In this document: positions 13,102 to 24,287 of the stretch, piece by piece
Position numbering within the stretch: the first letter of the stretch is position 1
Layout of the letters: each line of letters starts with the position of its first letter
Assembly: GCA_023091665.1 (NCBI GenBank)
Contig: JALJCQ010000004.1
Span: 1,364,001 to 1,428,000 of the forward strand
Origin: Pythium myriotylum
Lineage: Eukaryota > Oomycota > Peronosporomycetes > Pythiales > Pythiaceae
Direction: 5' to 3'
DNA: 64,000 bases
Made by a program: the position numbers and the translations under genes
Notes under the pieces: generated by a model
What the model saw: the letters and a program-made list of their open reading frames with translations, nothing else
What the model was told of the DNA's origin: nothing
The model's database searches: none

Positions 13102-14468
13102 TCAATGACGCGTGGCGAGTTCGTCCATAAGTTGCTCGAGCTCACGCAAGTAGAGCTCTAGGTCCTCTTCGAGGCGCTGGCGTGCGTCTTCGGTCATCGG
13201 CTCTTCGAGTTGCAGCTCAAGATCTCGTATGCGAGTGCGTAGGCTGTCAAGCAGCTGGAAGGCGGCAGCACGGTCGCTAAGCGACGTCAGTGTTGAGGCG
13301 TTTCTTGACAATTGTTGCTCCGATATCATTCTCACAGATCTTGCGAGCTGAACAATTGCATTGTTGGCTTCCGCTCGTCGTCGTCGACGACAGCTCCTTG
13401 GTGTATTACGCGAGTTGCTCGCCGGAGAGCTTCGCGAAATCACATTTCTCGTGGGAGGGGGCGAGTGTAACTCCCCCGGCGAATAAAAAAAAACTACTTG
13501 ACGCTCGGGGCGTGAGGCTCGCTGTTCCTCGACAGCGAGAATAGGGCCTGGGTTATTGATGGAATCGTATTGATCCCGCTCTAGCATGCCGCCATGAACA
13601 AAGTCGGCTAGCTGCGGCTTAACCTTCAATATAATCAGAGACGAATTAGAAAAAGAGACCATCGAGTTGAATACCACAAATTTAATATGACTCCAACACC
13701 ACTTACCTGTAGCCAGTGCCATAGGTAGAGCACGTCACCTCGCCCACGCACAAAGTTGCGGAAGTCTGCGTCGTGCGTTCCCGATTGACGGAAACTAGCG
13801 TTCGCAGTCTTGAAACCTTGATTGATGTCCTTCCACATGCTTCGTAGCTTCATCGCGTCATGCGGGACAATGTGGGACGGATTAATGTTCAAAAACATGA
13901 CATCTTGAGCAATCAAAGCATTGCACTCCTCACGCTCAACCTTATAGGCCAGTTCAATGCGATCCCAGAAGCGCATCCGGCGGTTGCCATTTACATCGTC
14001 GAGCTCAGCCCTACTGAGGGTGTCACCTGCGTATTTCCAGCGTGTTATAATTAGCCAAAAAATAATAAACTCCTCCAATAGATGCCTACCAGTAGCAGTA
14101 AAGTCAGCGCAGAATTCATCAGAAAAAAGCAAGTTGATAAGTCGAAAAGCACACTGGGGTGAGCGCCGAGTCGACGCTTGTCCAGGATCGACATTTGTCG
14201 GCCGTTCAAGTGCTTCTAGGAAAGCCGGCGCGACTCGATCGTGGTTGCGCAGTAGTTGGACGCGACCTTCTTTATTCGTACCTTGCTTGACTCGTAGCCC
14301 ACGCCGAGTGCATTCAACGCGAAGCTGGGCCACCGTCCATGAATTATAATCAGGGTCGTCCTGACGCCCTGTGTTGGAAGGATTGTAAGCTGGCCCAGTG
14401 AGGTCAAGGTGGATACCACCTGGTATAATAATCGCGCAGAGATCAGAGCTTTCGCTAGACTCGCTCAT
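13102..14468 (-). CDS. SAP-motif and trihelix/Myb-like protein, probably transposon-associated
   Basis: Two exons, 14468-13707 and 13623-13102, joined across an 83-nt intron (GTAAGT to TTGAAG); 427 residues. Residues around 45-80 resemble a SAP DNA-binding motif (TVAQLRVECTRRGLRVKQG). A central segment with FWDRIELAYKVEREEC, LRSMWKDINQGFKTANASF and SGTHDADF matches the pattern of the trihelix/Myb-like proteins that accompany PIF/Harbinger and related transposons. The C-terminus is a helical, glutamate-rich coiled coil (residues about 350-425). The ATG at 14468 was preferred to the open frame upstream. It sits inside the mobile-element island and about 3.9 kb from a Harbinger transposase in divergent orientation, so a role as the DNA-binding partner is plausible but unproven. 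Confidence 0.6.
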
Positions 14469-15364
14469 TGACGCTGATTGTCGAAAGAGCCTCCCCCGCG
14501 GACTTTCGCGCTTGAAAAATTCAAATGCGCAAAACGGGATCAGCATCATCAGCGGTCGAACTTAGAAGGATTTGTACAGTACGCTTCCGCGCAATACAGT
14601 TTTGGTCCCGAATACTATTGGTTTTCATGGAACACTTTTGATTGGCTGAAATATTTCTTGTTCTCTGGAATTGTCTCCGTTGCCTCAATTTAACCAATCG
14701 GAACAATTCGATTGGTGAATTCGAACCAATCTCACAACAGTCAATATTGCGGATTCTGCGAAAACTTTCCAATCAGGAGCAGCTCGTCCAACCACCACTT
14801 GATCTGCCAGAAGAAGAAGAGACACATAATTGGGTACTAAAGAATATCATTGACCAACCAAAGATGTACTGGGAAGTTTGTTCCAGCGGGAAATGGTTTA
14901 CGAGAAAGCCGTGAGTCTATGGCGAACGTTTAGCGTGCTGTCATTGCGGCGGAAGGATTAAGTGCTGGCCACACTCACGCAAACGCGATCTTACATTGTT
15001 TGAATTCTACAATTTGGGCCTCTCAGAGCAACAGCTCGCGACCATATGTGCTGAATTGGCCTGAGATTGTGAGGTGCGTCTCAACCTAACGCACCTCGCC
15101 CAACATTCGGTCAAGATCTAACACCTCCGACATGCGACTAGAGCTTTATGCTGCGTTGTAAGCCCCACACGCCGAAGTCGGCGCATCCACAGTGTCCCCA
15201 GGCGCGTCTGCATGGGGCAGACCTGGTGCTAACGTCCCGGCACCTGGGATGTGGCCCAGAGACTGGATCGCCGTTGAGGTCCTGGACGGGTCTCATATAG
15301 GAACAGATCAGCACCTGACTACGCAGTTAGGTGACTACCCAATTGCATTGCGAAGACAGGGCAG
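14469..15364. other. Gene-free stretch, partly AT-rich
   Basis: The frame at 14642-14914 (plus) has no recognisable motif. A short hairpin, GAGGTGCG and CGCACCTC, lies at about 15070-15096. The remainder looks like degraded mobile-element sequence with no protein signature. Confidence 0.3.
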
Positions 15365-15622
15365 GTGTGGTATAGGATAGGTAGTCACGTAGGCATCTGG
15401 CTCTCTGGGTCAGGTGTTCAGTTGTCGGAAAACAAAACTCTGGAAGATGCTGCCAAGCACTCAAGCCCCTCAAGTAGGACTTCGAGTCCAGAAGTCGCAA
15501 GACCCGTTGCCGCAGGAGGCGCACCTGATGACCGTATTCTGACCGAAGCGTGTGTGCCTGCTCCTGACCACGCGTACCGAGAGACTGAAGAGCAGGTGGA
15601 AGACCAGCGCCAGATGCTGTGA
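15365..15622 (+). pseudogene. Possible retroelement gag-like fragment
   Basis: An 85-codon open frame contains SSRTSSPEVARPVAAGGAP followed by an acidic, helical stretch (AYRETEEQVEDQRQ). This composition resembles the start of Ty3/gypsy gag proteins of oomycetes, but there is no protease, reverse transcriptase or zinc knuckle nearby. The call rests on style and context only. Confidence 0.2.
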
Positions 15623-15734
15623 CCACCGGAGGAGGAACCTTCCGTCCCCCCGCGCATCCGGGCCACCAGCCAGCTTCTGGTGACGATCGGCTCTGCACAT
15701 CTGCGTCGCACGTAGCACGTGAGCAGCGATCCAC

Positions 15735-16240
15735 GTGCTGTGCCAAGGCGACAAACCAGGGGGCTTCACGACTCTGTTGGCCAAGATCGTGAGCGGCACC
15801 TGCTCTGCCATCGTTGAGCGGCAGGTTTCGCCCCCACACATTCACCACACATATACCGAAAGAGCGAGAGAACAGTTGTGGCTTCTGAACTTCTACAATG
15901 ACCATCCATTCGCTTATCATGATGAGGCTGCAGACGCATTCGAACGGGCTCAATCAATCTCGATTTCCAAGACTGATGTGTGCAATATTATCCACGATTT
16001 TGGGCTTACATGGAAGTTCTTGGAGCGACGTGCTATTCACGTCAAGGGGCGAGACGTCGTGCGTTTTGTAGAGGAGCTAAGATACATCAGTTGGTGCCAT
16101 GGAAGCTTCGTGTTTCTCGACGAAGTTGCGTTCGGCAACCGCGGGTGATTCGAAGATGAAGCTATGCGTTCAAGGGCAGGCTCTGGCAATCCGCGGCGAC
16201 TTACCACAGCTTCTGCACTATAGGTCCCCCCCGTGGTGCT
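15735..16240 (+). pseudogene. IS630/Tc1-type DDE transposase relic
   Basis: The plus strand encodes the helix-turn-helix and start of the catalytic domain: HDEAADAFERAQSISISKTD, CNIIHDFGLTWKFLERRAIH, RDVVRFVEEL and FVFLDEVAFGNRG, the last carrying the first catalytic aspartate. A stop follows at 16146. The homologous reading resumes in another frame as CVQGQALAIRGDL near 16170-16210. The remaining catalytic DDE half is absent. This is a truncated, frameshifted copy and cannot be mobile by itself. Confidence 0.65.
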
Positions 16241-16496
16241 GAAGTTCCTGAACGGCCTCGCGGATGACGGATTCAGATGGAGCGCCGGAACGATCCACCT
16301 CTTGCGGCTGGACGCACAACCTCTGAAACTTAGCGGGCCGGCTGTTAGTCACGATAGCATTATCGTACTTGTACAGATTCGGACGAAATGTTATGACAGT
16401 GGTCAAGGGTTAGAAGACCGCGTCTCGGGGAAAAACCCGCGAGCAAGGTTTTTCAGCAGTATTCATTTATTTTGACCAACCAGTTGTCGGCGCTCT

Positions 16497-16901
16497 TTGG
16501 CTAAGTTATGGCCCTCCGCCATCCACGTCGCCAGCGGCAGTTCCATTGTGGATGATGACGATCGACTGGAGCGCTTCCTGCAATGGGGCGTGATTCGCTC
16601 TACTGACGACGACGAGCTCGGGGACGACTCGGCGCGTTCGCGCGAGCGCTTGTCGGGGCGACGTAGCTACACGAACGGGCGAAAGCTGGAGGCTATCCTG
16701 CTCGGGAAGCTCGGGGTGAGCGTCACCGCGGTTGCCCGGTGTTACGAGACCAGGTGCCGCAGCGCAGTTTACGGGTGGCTACGCAACGAAGGCGCCATCG
16801 TGGCGGCCTGCAAGGCTAACCCAAGGAGCAAGGTGACTGTCGGTGGTCAAGGACGCACGCCAGTGTTCAAGAAGGAGGAAGAACTCGTGGTCTGTTGGTG
16901 A
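16497..16901 (+). pseudogene. Pogo/Tigger-like transposase N-terminal fragment
   Basis: The open frame of 134 codons carries a psq-type helix-turn-helix: SYTNGRKLEAILLGKLGVS, YGWLRNEG, then a second module, NPRSKVTVGGQGRTPVF with KEEELVVCW. This resembles the CENP-B-like DNA-binding half of DDE_1 (pogo-type) transposases. The catalytic part does not follow, so it is a fragment. Confidence 0.5.
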
Positions 16902-17537
16902 GTGGTTCGCTGTCACAAGCACTCGCTGTGCAGTGATTTTGCGGACCCACTCTACCACAGTTCCACCATTCGACGCGTCCATTTGCTCGACGTAATGACG
17001 TTTGTGCTGAAATTGCATGACTTGACTCCACTCGTCGAGAGACGATTGAGTCGTGCTCCAAGAACCATTGTCCTCCGAGACAGCGACCGTGAACACATGC
17101 GCTTTATAGTTCTCACAGTTGCTACATATTGCCCGCGAAGGCGTTCGCGCTGGCCGTGTCTCTTTCAACTTATCCATAGGCTTGTCGTGCTTGTTGACGT
17201 TGTCCATATGAACAACGTCGACCCGGAGCTCCAGCCATCCAGGCTCTGCAGGCGAAGATGGGGCATGTGCTGTAGAGTGAGAGTTGTTGGAGACGTGCTT
17301 ACACGTCTCGGAGTGGCTGGTTGTGGCGTCGTAGAGACGCTTCTCGTGGGAGCAGTGAAGCAGGTCGGAGGTGTGTGGCGCCGCTGTGGATACGGCAAAT
17401 AGCGAGCCGTTACTTCCCTCGACGACTGTTGTGGTGATGGCGTTCAAACCTATTGTCGGCCTCGGAGCACGTATGGCGACTGTCCTCCACCAACGGTGAA
17501 GCAGCGTCGATGGTGCTCGTGCGCACCCCGCCATCTT
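16779..17537 (-). CDS. Unidentified open reading frame
   Basis: An uninterrupted minus-strand frame of 252 codons from the ATG at 17537. No domain was recognised. The segment with QFQHKRHYVEQMDASNGG and VEWVRKI has protein-like composition. Its 3' end overlaps the pogo-like fragment on the other strand, so it could be part of a transposon or a chance frame. Confidence 0.2.
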   Translation of the reverse strand, partial: KMAGCARAPSTLLHRWWRTVAIRAPRPTIGLNAITTTVVEGSNGSLFAVSTAAPHTSDLLHCSHEKRLYDATTSHSETCKHVSNNSHSTAHAPSSPAEPGWLELRVDVVHMDNVNKHDKPMDKLKETRPARTPSRAICSNCENYKAHVFTVAVSEDNGSWSTTQSSLDEWSQVMQFQHKRHYVEQMDASNGGTVVEWVRKITAQRVLVTANHSPTDHEFFLLLEHWRASLTTDSHLAPWVSLAGRHDGAFVA

Positions 17538-18020
17538 CCATTGTGCTGCTGCCTCGAGAAGCTTGAGAATTCGTGAGGATGCGGAGAACAAATCGTGAAC
17601 AGTTCTAGAGAGAATTCGAAACCGGTACTATGTTGTGACATTTACCTCAGAACACAGGTGGGCAGTTTTCCGACAGATGGCATTCGGCATTTCAATAAGC
17701 CGCCGGTGGAAATTTGGAGCCAGAATCACAATAAGTTCCTTTAGGGCATCATGGATGATCGATCTTAGACTCCCATGCGTGATTTGCGAGCGCGTTTTTC
17801 TTGAATTGCAAGATGCCTGGTCGAGGCCCGCAGCAGCCATTGTGTGCCATGGGCACCTTTCAACCACGAGTCAGGGATGGCTCGTTATACTAGGCATTTC
17901 GTTGAGATCAGCTGGATGGCGTACACGAGGTGCTTGCAGTCCATCTCCGTGATCGGCGTGCTCTTTTAGCGCACAGTCTTCGGACCGCCGGCCGATGTTT
18001 GCGCGGGCCCTGGCACTTAC

Positions 18021-18356
18021 CCTACGATGGCTTGTTGCGGGTCCCGAAAGGTTTGTGGATTGGGCTCCGTCTCGAGGATGCGACGTAGCTTGCTAAAACG
18101 CTGCGCAGCAGGATCCAAATCGGCCTGGAAGGTCAAGTCGATTTTTGTAATGTATTTTCCTACAATTTATTCGGCGGTGTGGAGACAGATCTTGATTCGG
18201 AAATTTATCGCTTTTGAGAGCTGTTTTTCAATGACGGGTGGAGATGAGCTGACCTGATGCCTTTCTGGCATCGACAATCCATTCAGGATCATCGAGGGTA
18301 GAGGGCTCCTCGCCACTGATCGCTCCCGGTGGGGGCTTGGTAGAGTCGCTCCTTCC
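18021..18356 (-). other. Possible spliced coding segment next to Harbinger transposase
   Basis: Two minus-strand pieces, 18356-18254 and 18159-18021, join in frame across a 94-nt GT-AG interval, and the second ends at a canonical GTAAGT donor. The joined reading includes TLDDPEWIVDARKASG, then KYITKIDLTFQADLD and RFSKLRRILETEPNPQTF. No start, end or family was identified. It could be a remnant of the second gene of the Harbinger element. The region 17592-18020 shows nothing else that can be supported. Confidence 0.25.
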
Positions 18357-18389
18357 TCATACGTCCAGCATTCCATTTCATCGGCGAGA

Positions 18390-19691
18390 ATGGTGTCGTT
18401 CTTACAACCTCGAGATACTGAAACTAATTACGACCTAATCACTGTTATTGCTTCAACAACTGCACTTTTGATCTATCACCAAAACGGCACCGAGCGCGAG
18501 GGCATGAGAGAGGAGACTGTGCGCCCGCGCATGTCGTGGAATCGCCATGCCGAGTTTCTTATATTAGAAGGACAATTCAAGCGTTACTACCGGATGTCGT
18601 TTACATCTTTCGAGCGGCTCCTCACATTGGTTGGCCCTCGACTTCAACTTAATGAGCTGCAGTCTGCGCGGCGCACGTCTGGTGAGGAGCCTCTCTCGCC
18701 TGCAGGAATGCTTCAGACATGCCTAAGCTGGCTTGGTGGTGGAAGTGTCCACCACCTCCGTGTTATTGCTGGAATCAGCAAGTCGACATTTTACCGATAT
18801 ATTTATCGAGTCATCAACGCAATTAATTCAAGTTATCAGCTACGCTTAAAATTTCCAACAACTCGGACTGAAATTGAGGCTGCGGCTGCAGGATTCGCGT
18901 CTCGCAGTGAGTGCGGAGTTTTTGAGAAATGCATCGGTGCTATTGACGGATGGCTCTGTCCTATCAAAGTTCCGCGACGATACGAATGTGGCAAGGTAGA
19001 CTCGTTTTTTTCCGGTCACTATCAACGTTACGGCTTGAACGTCCAAGCTTGCGTTGATCACAACAGCCGTATCATCGCGTTTACCGTCAGCAATCCCGGA
19101 GGAACAAACGATGCTATTGCATTTAAGCGTTGGGCTCTTAATCGAGCTTTACTTCATCTGAACGGACCTTACTACGTTGTTGGAGACAATGCCTACACTC
19201 AAAGTCAGTTTGTCATGACCCCCTACAACAAAATCCAGCTGGAAGGACGTGTGGATCGTGACAGCTACAATTTCTACTTGAGCCAGCTGCGCATCCGTGT
19301 GGAGATGGCATTTGGCCTACTGGTGAACAAGTGGCGAATTTTGAAATCGAGTCTCAACTGCAAGCTATCAAATTGTGGTCCCATCATCTCTGCATGTATT
19401 CGATTGCACAATTTCTGCGTAGACGGTCGCCTTGATTTGGGCATTCGTGAAGCACGACAGGAGATTAGGCGGCAACTTCACGGACTGAACAGTGACGAAG
19501 ATGCTACGTACCCACAAACTGTGGGGAACTTGTTTGACGACATGCCTCTGTCTGGCGTTGCCGAAGGCGAGGACGCAGCGGCATCACTCGGCGAGTTAGT
19601 CCGTTCTCGTTTCGTTGAGGAGATCGCCGCGCGCAATATGCATCGCCCCGCTCGGAATATTGCACGTAGGCAACGTGAAGAAGTGGAGTAG
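18390..19691 (+). CDS. Harbinger (HARBI1-like) DDE transposase
   Basis: A single uninterrupted frame of 433 residues, in the usual range for PIF/Harbinger transposases. The catalytic triad is complete: D186 in GAIDGW, D266 in VVGDNAY and E305 in RIRVEMAFG. The N-terminal half carries the helical segment expected of this family (LSWLGGGSVHHLRVIAGISK, a helix-turn-helix). The protein would cut and paste its own element and normally needs a Myb-like partner; the SAP/trihelix protein at 13102-14468 is a candidate. Terminal inverted repeats could not be located by eye. No frameshift or stop is present, so the coding part appears intact, unlike every other transposon piece in the island. The first ATG was used, but a start at MREETV or later is possible. 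Confidence 0.9.
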   Translation: MVSFLQPRDTETNYDLITVIASTTALLIYHQNGTEREGMREETVRPRMSWNRHAEFLILEGQFKRYYRMSFTSFERLLTLVGPRLQLNELQSARRTSGEEPLSPAGMLQTCLSWLGGGSVHHLRVIAGISKSTFYRYIYRVINAINSSYQLRLKFPTTRTEIEAAAAGFASRSECGVFEKCIGAIDGWLCPIKVPRRYECGKVDSFFSGHYQRYGLNVQACVDHNSRIIAFTVSNPGGTNDAIAFKRWALNRALLHLNGPYYVVGDNAYTQSQFVMTPYNKIQLEGRVDRDSYNFYLSQLRIRVEMAFGLLVNKWRILKSSLNCKLSNCGPIISACIRLHNFCVDGRLDLGIREARQEIRRQLHGLNSDEDATYPQTVGNLFDDMPLSGVAEGEDAAASLGELVRSRFVEEIAARNMHRPARNIARRQREEVE

Positions 19692-19988
19692 AGGAAATAA
19701 TTCATACCTGAACAATTGAATATAGTTCCAATCTCATTTGCCCCCACTCATTCTCGTTGGAGTTCGGCGTTGAAATCATTCGCTAGAGTTGCTTCGTGCT
19801 GGACTCGACCATAGACTCCTGAGTGTTTGCATTACAGACTAGCTGGAGCAACTGGCGGAAGCTTGGTGAAGCGAGACCGATGGAGAGTTTCTGTCGGCCC
19901 CTAGGACACCGACATACTGGGCTAGCGTGAGCTCGACCTCCCTGCACAAGTTGCGCACCTGGATGCTGGATAGCGACTCGGTCGATAC
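19692..19988. other. Gene-free stretch after transposase
   Basis: It probably includes the 3' end of the Harbinger element. No terminal repeat or coding signal was identified. Confidence 0.3.
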
Positions 19989-20640
19989 GTGCTTCTTTGG
20001 TTTTTCGCAAAGGAGACGACGCCGCGAGAGGCGTTGCTGAGCGACTCACTCTCGCTGCCCGTGCAGCACCCGACAAAGGGGCCCGTGATGGAGGTGACGT
20101 TTTCGACGCAGCTGGCGTGCAGCCTTGACGAAGGTTGGGACTTCTTTGTCAATATATTTTGCAGCAAGCACTACTTCCAGGCGAACCGCGAGGCCTACGA
20201 ATAAAGTGCCCAGGTATGTTCACGTACAATAGCCTGATCTCCACGCTCACGTTCCTTTAACAGACCCGCCAGGCCAATGACTGCGGCGCGAGCGTGAACG
20301 TATACTCGCTCACGTTCTGCAACCACCAGCGCCCGCACGTGGTCGCGGTCGACGGCCTCGCGTTGGTCGAGACCTTCGAGGCGCCCGACTGGCGCATCTT
20401 CCTCTGGTCCTCACTCCTGTCGATCCGCGGATGTGGCGTGCCCGTGCGTGAGCGTGGCTGGTCCGCGATGGTCAAGTCCTTGCCCTCTCCCAGCAGCGAG
20501 TGCGCATCTTCCCGCCACTTCCGATGCGGGACGATGGTACAGGAGCTTCTTCCCAGTCGAGCAGCAGCGTGCTCCACCAACGGTACGAGCTCACGTGCAC
20601 AAACGTCGCGCGCGAGTCCCGACTAACTCCTCCTCCTTCG
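19989..20640 (+). pseudogene. START-like (M96-type) protein relic
   Basis: Two plus-strand pieces, about 19989-20204 and 20263-20580, are separated by what looks like a former intron ending TTTAACAG. They encode PVMEVTFSTQLACSLDEGWD and then VVAVDGLALVETFEAP, WRIFLWSSLL, GVPVRERGWSAMVKS. This layout is typical of the START-like C-terminal domain found in many oomycete proteins annotated as M96 mating-specific or START-domain proteins. The N-terminus is missing and the reading degenerates after 20480, so it is treated as a relic. Confidence 0.35.
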
Positions 20641-21088
20641 CCACGCTGAGGTGCTCGGCGTGACGATCGTTCGCATACGAGCTGCTCTCGTGGCCCGCGA
20701 GTGTTCATCTCCGACTTGGAGAGAGTCCAAGAGCGTTGCATCCGTAGTTGAAGCCGAGTCTGCGACGTGTGACCTCGCCTTCTGACATCTCGCGGAGCTC
20801 CTTCGAAGAGCCTTCTAATTGGGGCTCACTCGCGTTTGGATGTCATCGGAGGTCCTCTCTCTCCCTGCCCGCGCCATGGACGCCGCGCGCCATCATGCTC
20901 GCGCTCGACTCGTTGAGATGAAGACCCCCGTTCTTCCTTTGCTCGCTTGCTGTGTGGCGTGGTGGTCGATTGCATAGCCTCAATCGCACTCGAATAGGCT
21001 GAGCCCCACGACGTGAACCCGTCGAACTCGAACACTGGATAATTTCAGAGAGCAAGGCCTCGCAACCGAAGTGCAAACCACCTCATCA
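20641..21088. other. Gene-free stretch
   Basis: It contains only short frames with no recognisable motif, between the START-like and ABCC relics. Confidence 0.3.
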
Positions 21089-21850
21089 CTTCAACTGCCG
21101 CTGCTTGATATCATTGGAGATAGTGCTTCGATCCCGTAAGCACCGTCGCCTCCTTGAAGTCGCGGTTGATCATGTGCTGCAGCTTCTTCTCCGTCGAGTT
21201 GTCGATCGACGCCGTCGTCTCGTCCATCACCACGGTCTGAGGCTTGGTCAGTGGATCGTGCGATACATAGCATCTACCGCTCGCCCACACTTCAGTTTTC
21301 GCCGTTCTCGCGCAGCTCGTACGACAGCTGACCCTCCAGCGCCGCAAAATATTCTTTCATCTCCACCTTCTCAAACGCCCCCCAGATGTCCGAGTCCCTG
21401 CACTCGTCAACCGGGTCGATGTACGACCGCAACGACCCTCGAAGAGCACAGGCGCTTGTGGGATGATCGACAGGTGCGACCGCAGCGGCATCAACGCAAT
21501 ATCCACGTCCTCGATTAGGATGTGGCCGCTGTTCAGCTCGTTGATACGGAACAGCGCCATGGTCAACGACGACGTCTGACGAAGCCGATCTTCTCGATAA
21601 AGAAGGAGAGTCCGTTAAGCACAGCAGGTGCGCCTTCCTTGTAGGAGAAGACGACCTTGCCGAGTTGTTGTGGCCATTGAGGGGGAAGGCTGGATCTGGA
21701 GCACCTTGCTATCGCCTTCAGCCGGAATGGAGCAGTCTTCCCTGATGCTGCACCGTGTACATCGCGGTTGCAAGCTGACACGCTATGAAGAATGCCATGG
21801 CGAGCACGCTACCGACACCGACACGGACCATGAAAATCGTCGCCCGAGTC
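21089..21850 (-). pseudogene. ABCC/MRP-type ABC transporter relic (end of TMD2 and NBD2)
   Basis: Reading from 21850 down: a membrane helix (MAFFIACQLATAMYTVQHQ), then [19 protein letters not shown], a damaged Walker A ([10 protein letters not shown]), [33 protein letters not shown], and finally VVMDETTASIDNSTEKKLQ with RDFKEATVLT. These are ABCC NBD2 landmarks in the right order but in different frames, and the signature motif is missing. The gene is decayed. It lies just left of oxidoreductase copy 2, as the ABCA relic lies just right of copy 1. Confidence 0.75.
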
Positions 21851-22485
21851 GAAGGATCGCAGCTGCGCAAACAAGAGAGAGCACGTCATCGAGTCAAAAA
21901 AGGCGACACGATGTGGGTGGAGGCACTTTTAGGGTTTTAACCACGCTCAATCTATTAACTTCACGTGTCGAACTGGCCTTGCGATCAACGATTGGAAGAA
22001 AATACATTCTTTTTTGTGATGTTTCTGTAAACATTTCTGACCCAAGAATCACCAATCACAGAGCTCAAACCTGATATACATGCATGCTTGCTCGCTTATC
22101 GAACTGGTTGGGAACGGGCCTCAGGGAGATAAGTCGCAAATCCTTGCAAGACGCTCCATGACATCTCTCGCAACATAAACCGTGCGAAACATACAACACA
22201 GAGGCTGCAAGTCTGCTGAGTTCGAAATGATGTGCCGTGCTTCCCTGCTGGCTTTGACTCTTTCCCTGAGTAGCGTCATCAGAATGACGCCCTCGAACAG
22301 CTCCGTCATCCGTATGACGCTCCTGGCCCAGGAGAGTCATCCGCTTTACGCTGAGAGCCAACGGCGTCATCAACATGGATCCATGACAGCCTGACACTAC
22401 TCTTGGCTCGGTATTCACAATCCATTCAGCAAAAAGACCAACGATACAAGTCAGAGCGACGTAGATCATCTTTGACACGACTACT
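21851..22485. other. Gene-free stretch upstream of oxidoreductase copy 2
   Basis: It contains the right member of the inverted repeat pair (22077-22121) and a patch of imperfect local repeats built on GTCATC/GATGAC-like words at about 22270-22380. It must hold the promoter of copy 2, which shares no visible similarity with the region upstream of copy 1. Confidence 0.35.
22077..22121 (-). repeat. Right member of an inverted repeat pair
   Basis: The minus-strand sequence of 22121-22100 is identical to 10685-10706. Weaker similarity, including the GCATGC-containing part, continues to about 22077. The pair faces inward across 11.4 kb of mobile-element and pseudogene sequence. Confidence 0.5.
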
Positions 22486-24059
<1,574 letters not shown>

Positions 24060-24287
24060 CCGAAGTCTCGTCATGAGCAAAAAGCCGACCTTCGTCGTAT
24101 CCAGTCACCAACTTGTCGTGATATCTTAGGCATTGCGTTGAACAGGAGTCGTAGTCTACATGAGCTGCTGCGCCGAGTAAAACCTACGGAATGGAAAGGA
24201 ACCGCCAAGGAGCTCGTTAGGTAAACAGGGAAAGATGGATATACATTTGGGAAGCAAAACTGCCTTCTCATAGTTCGCCGAGATGTC

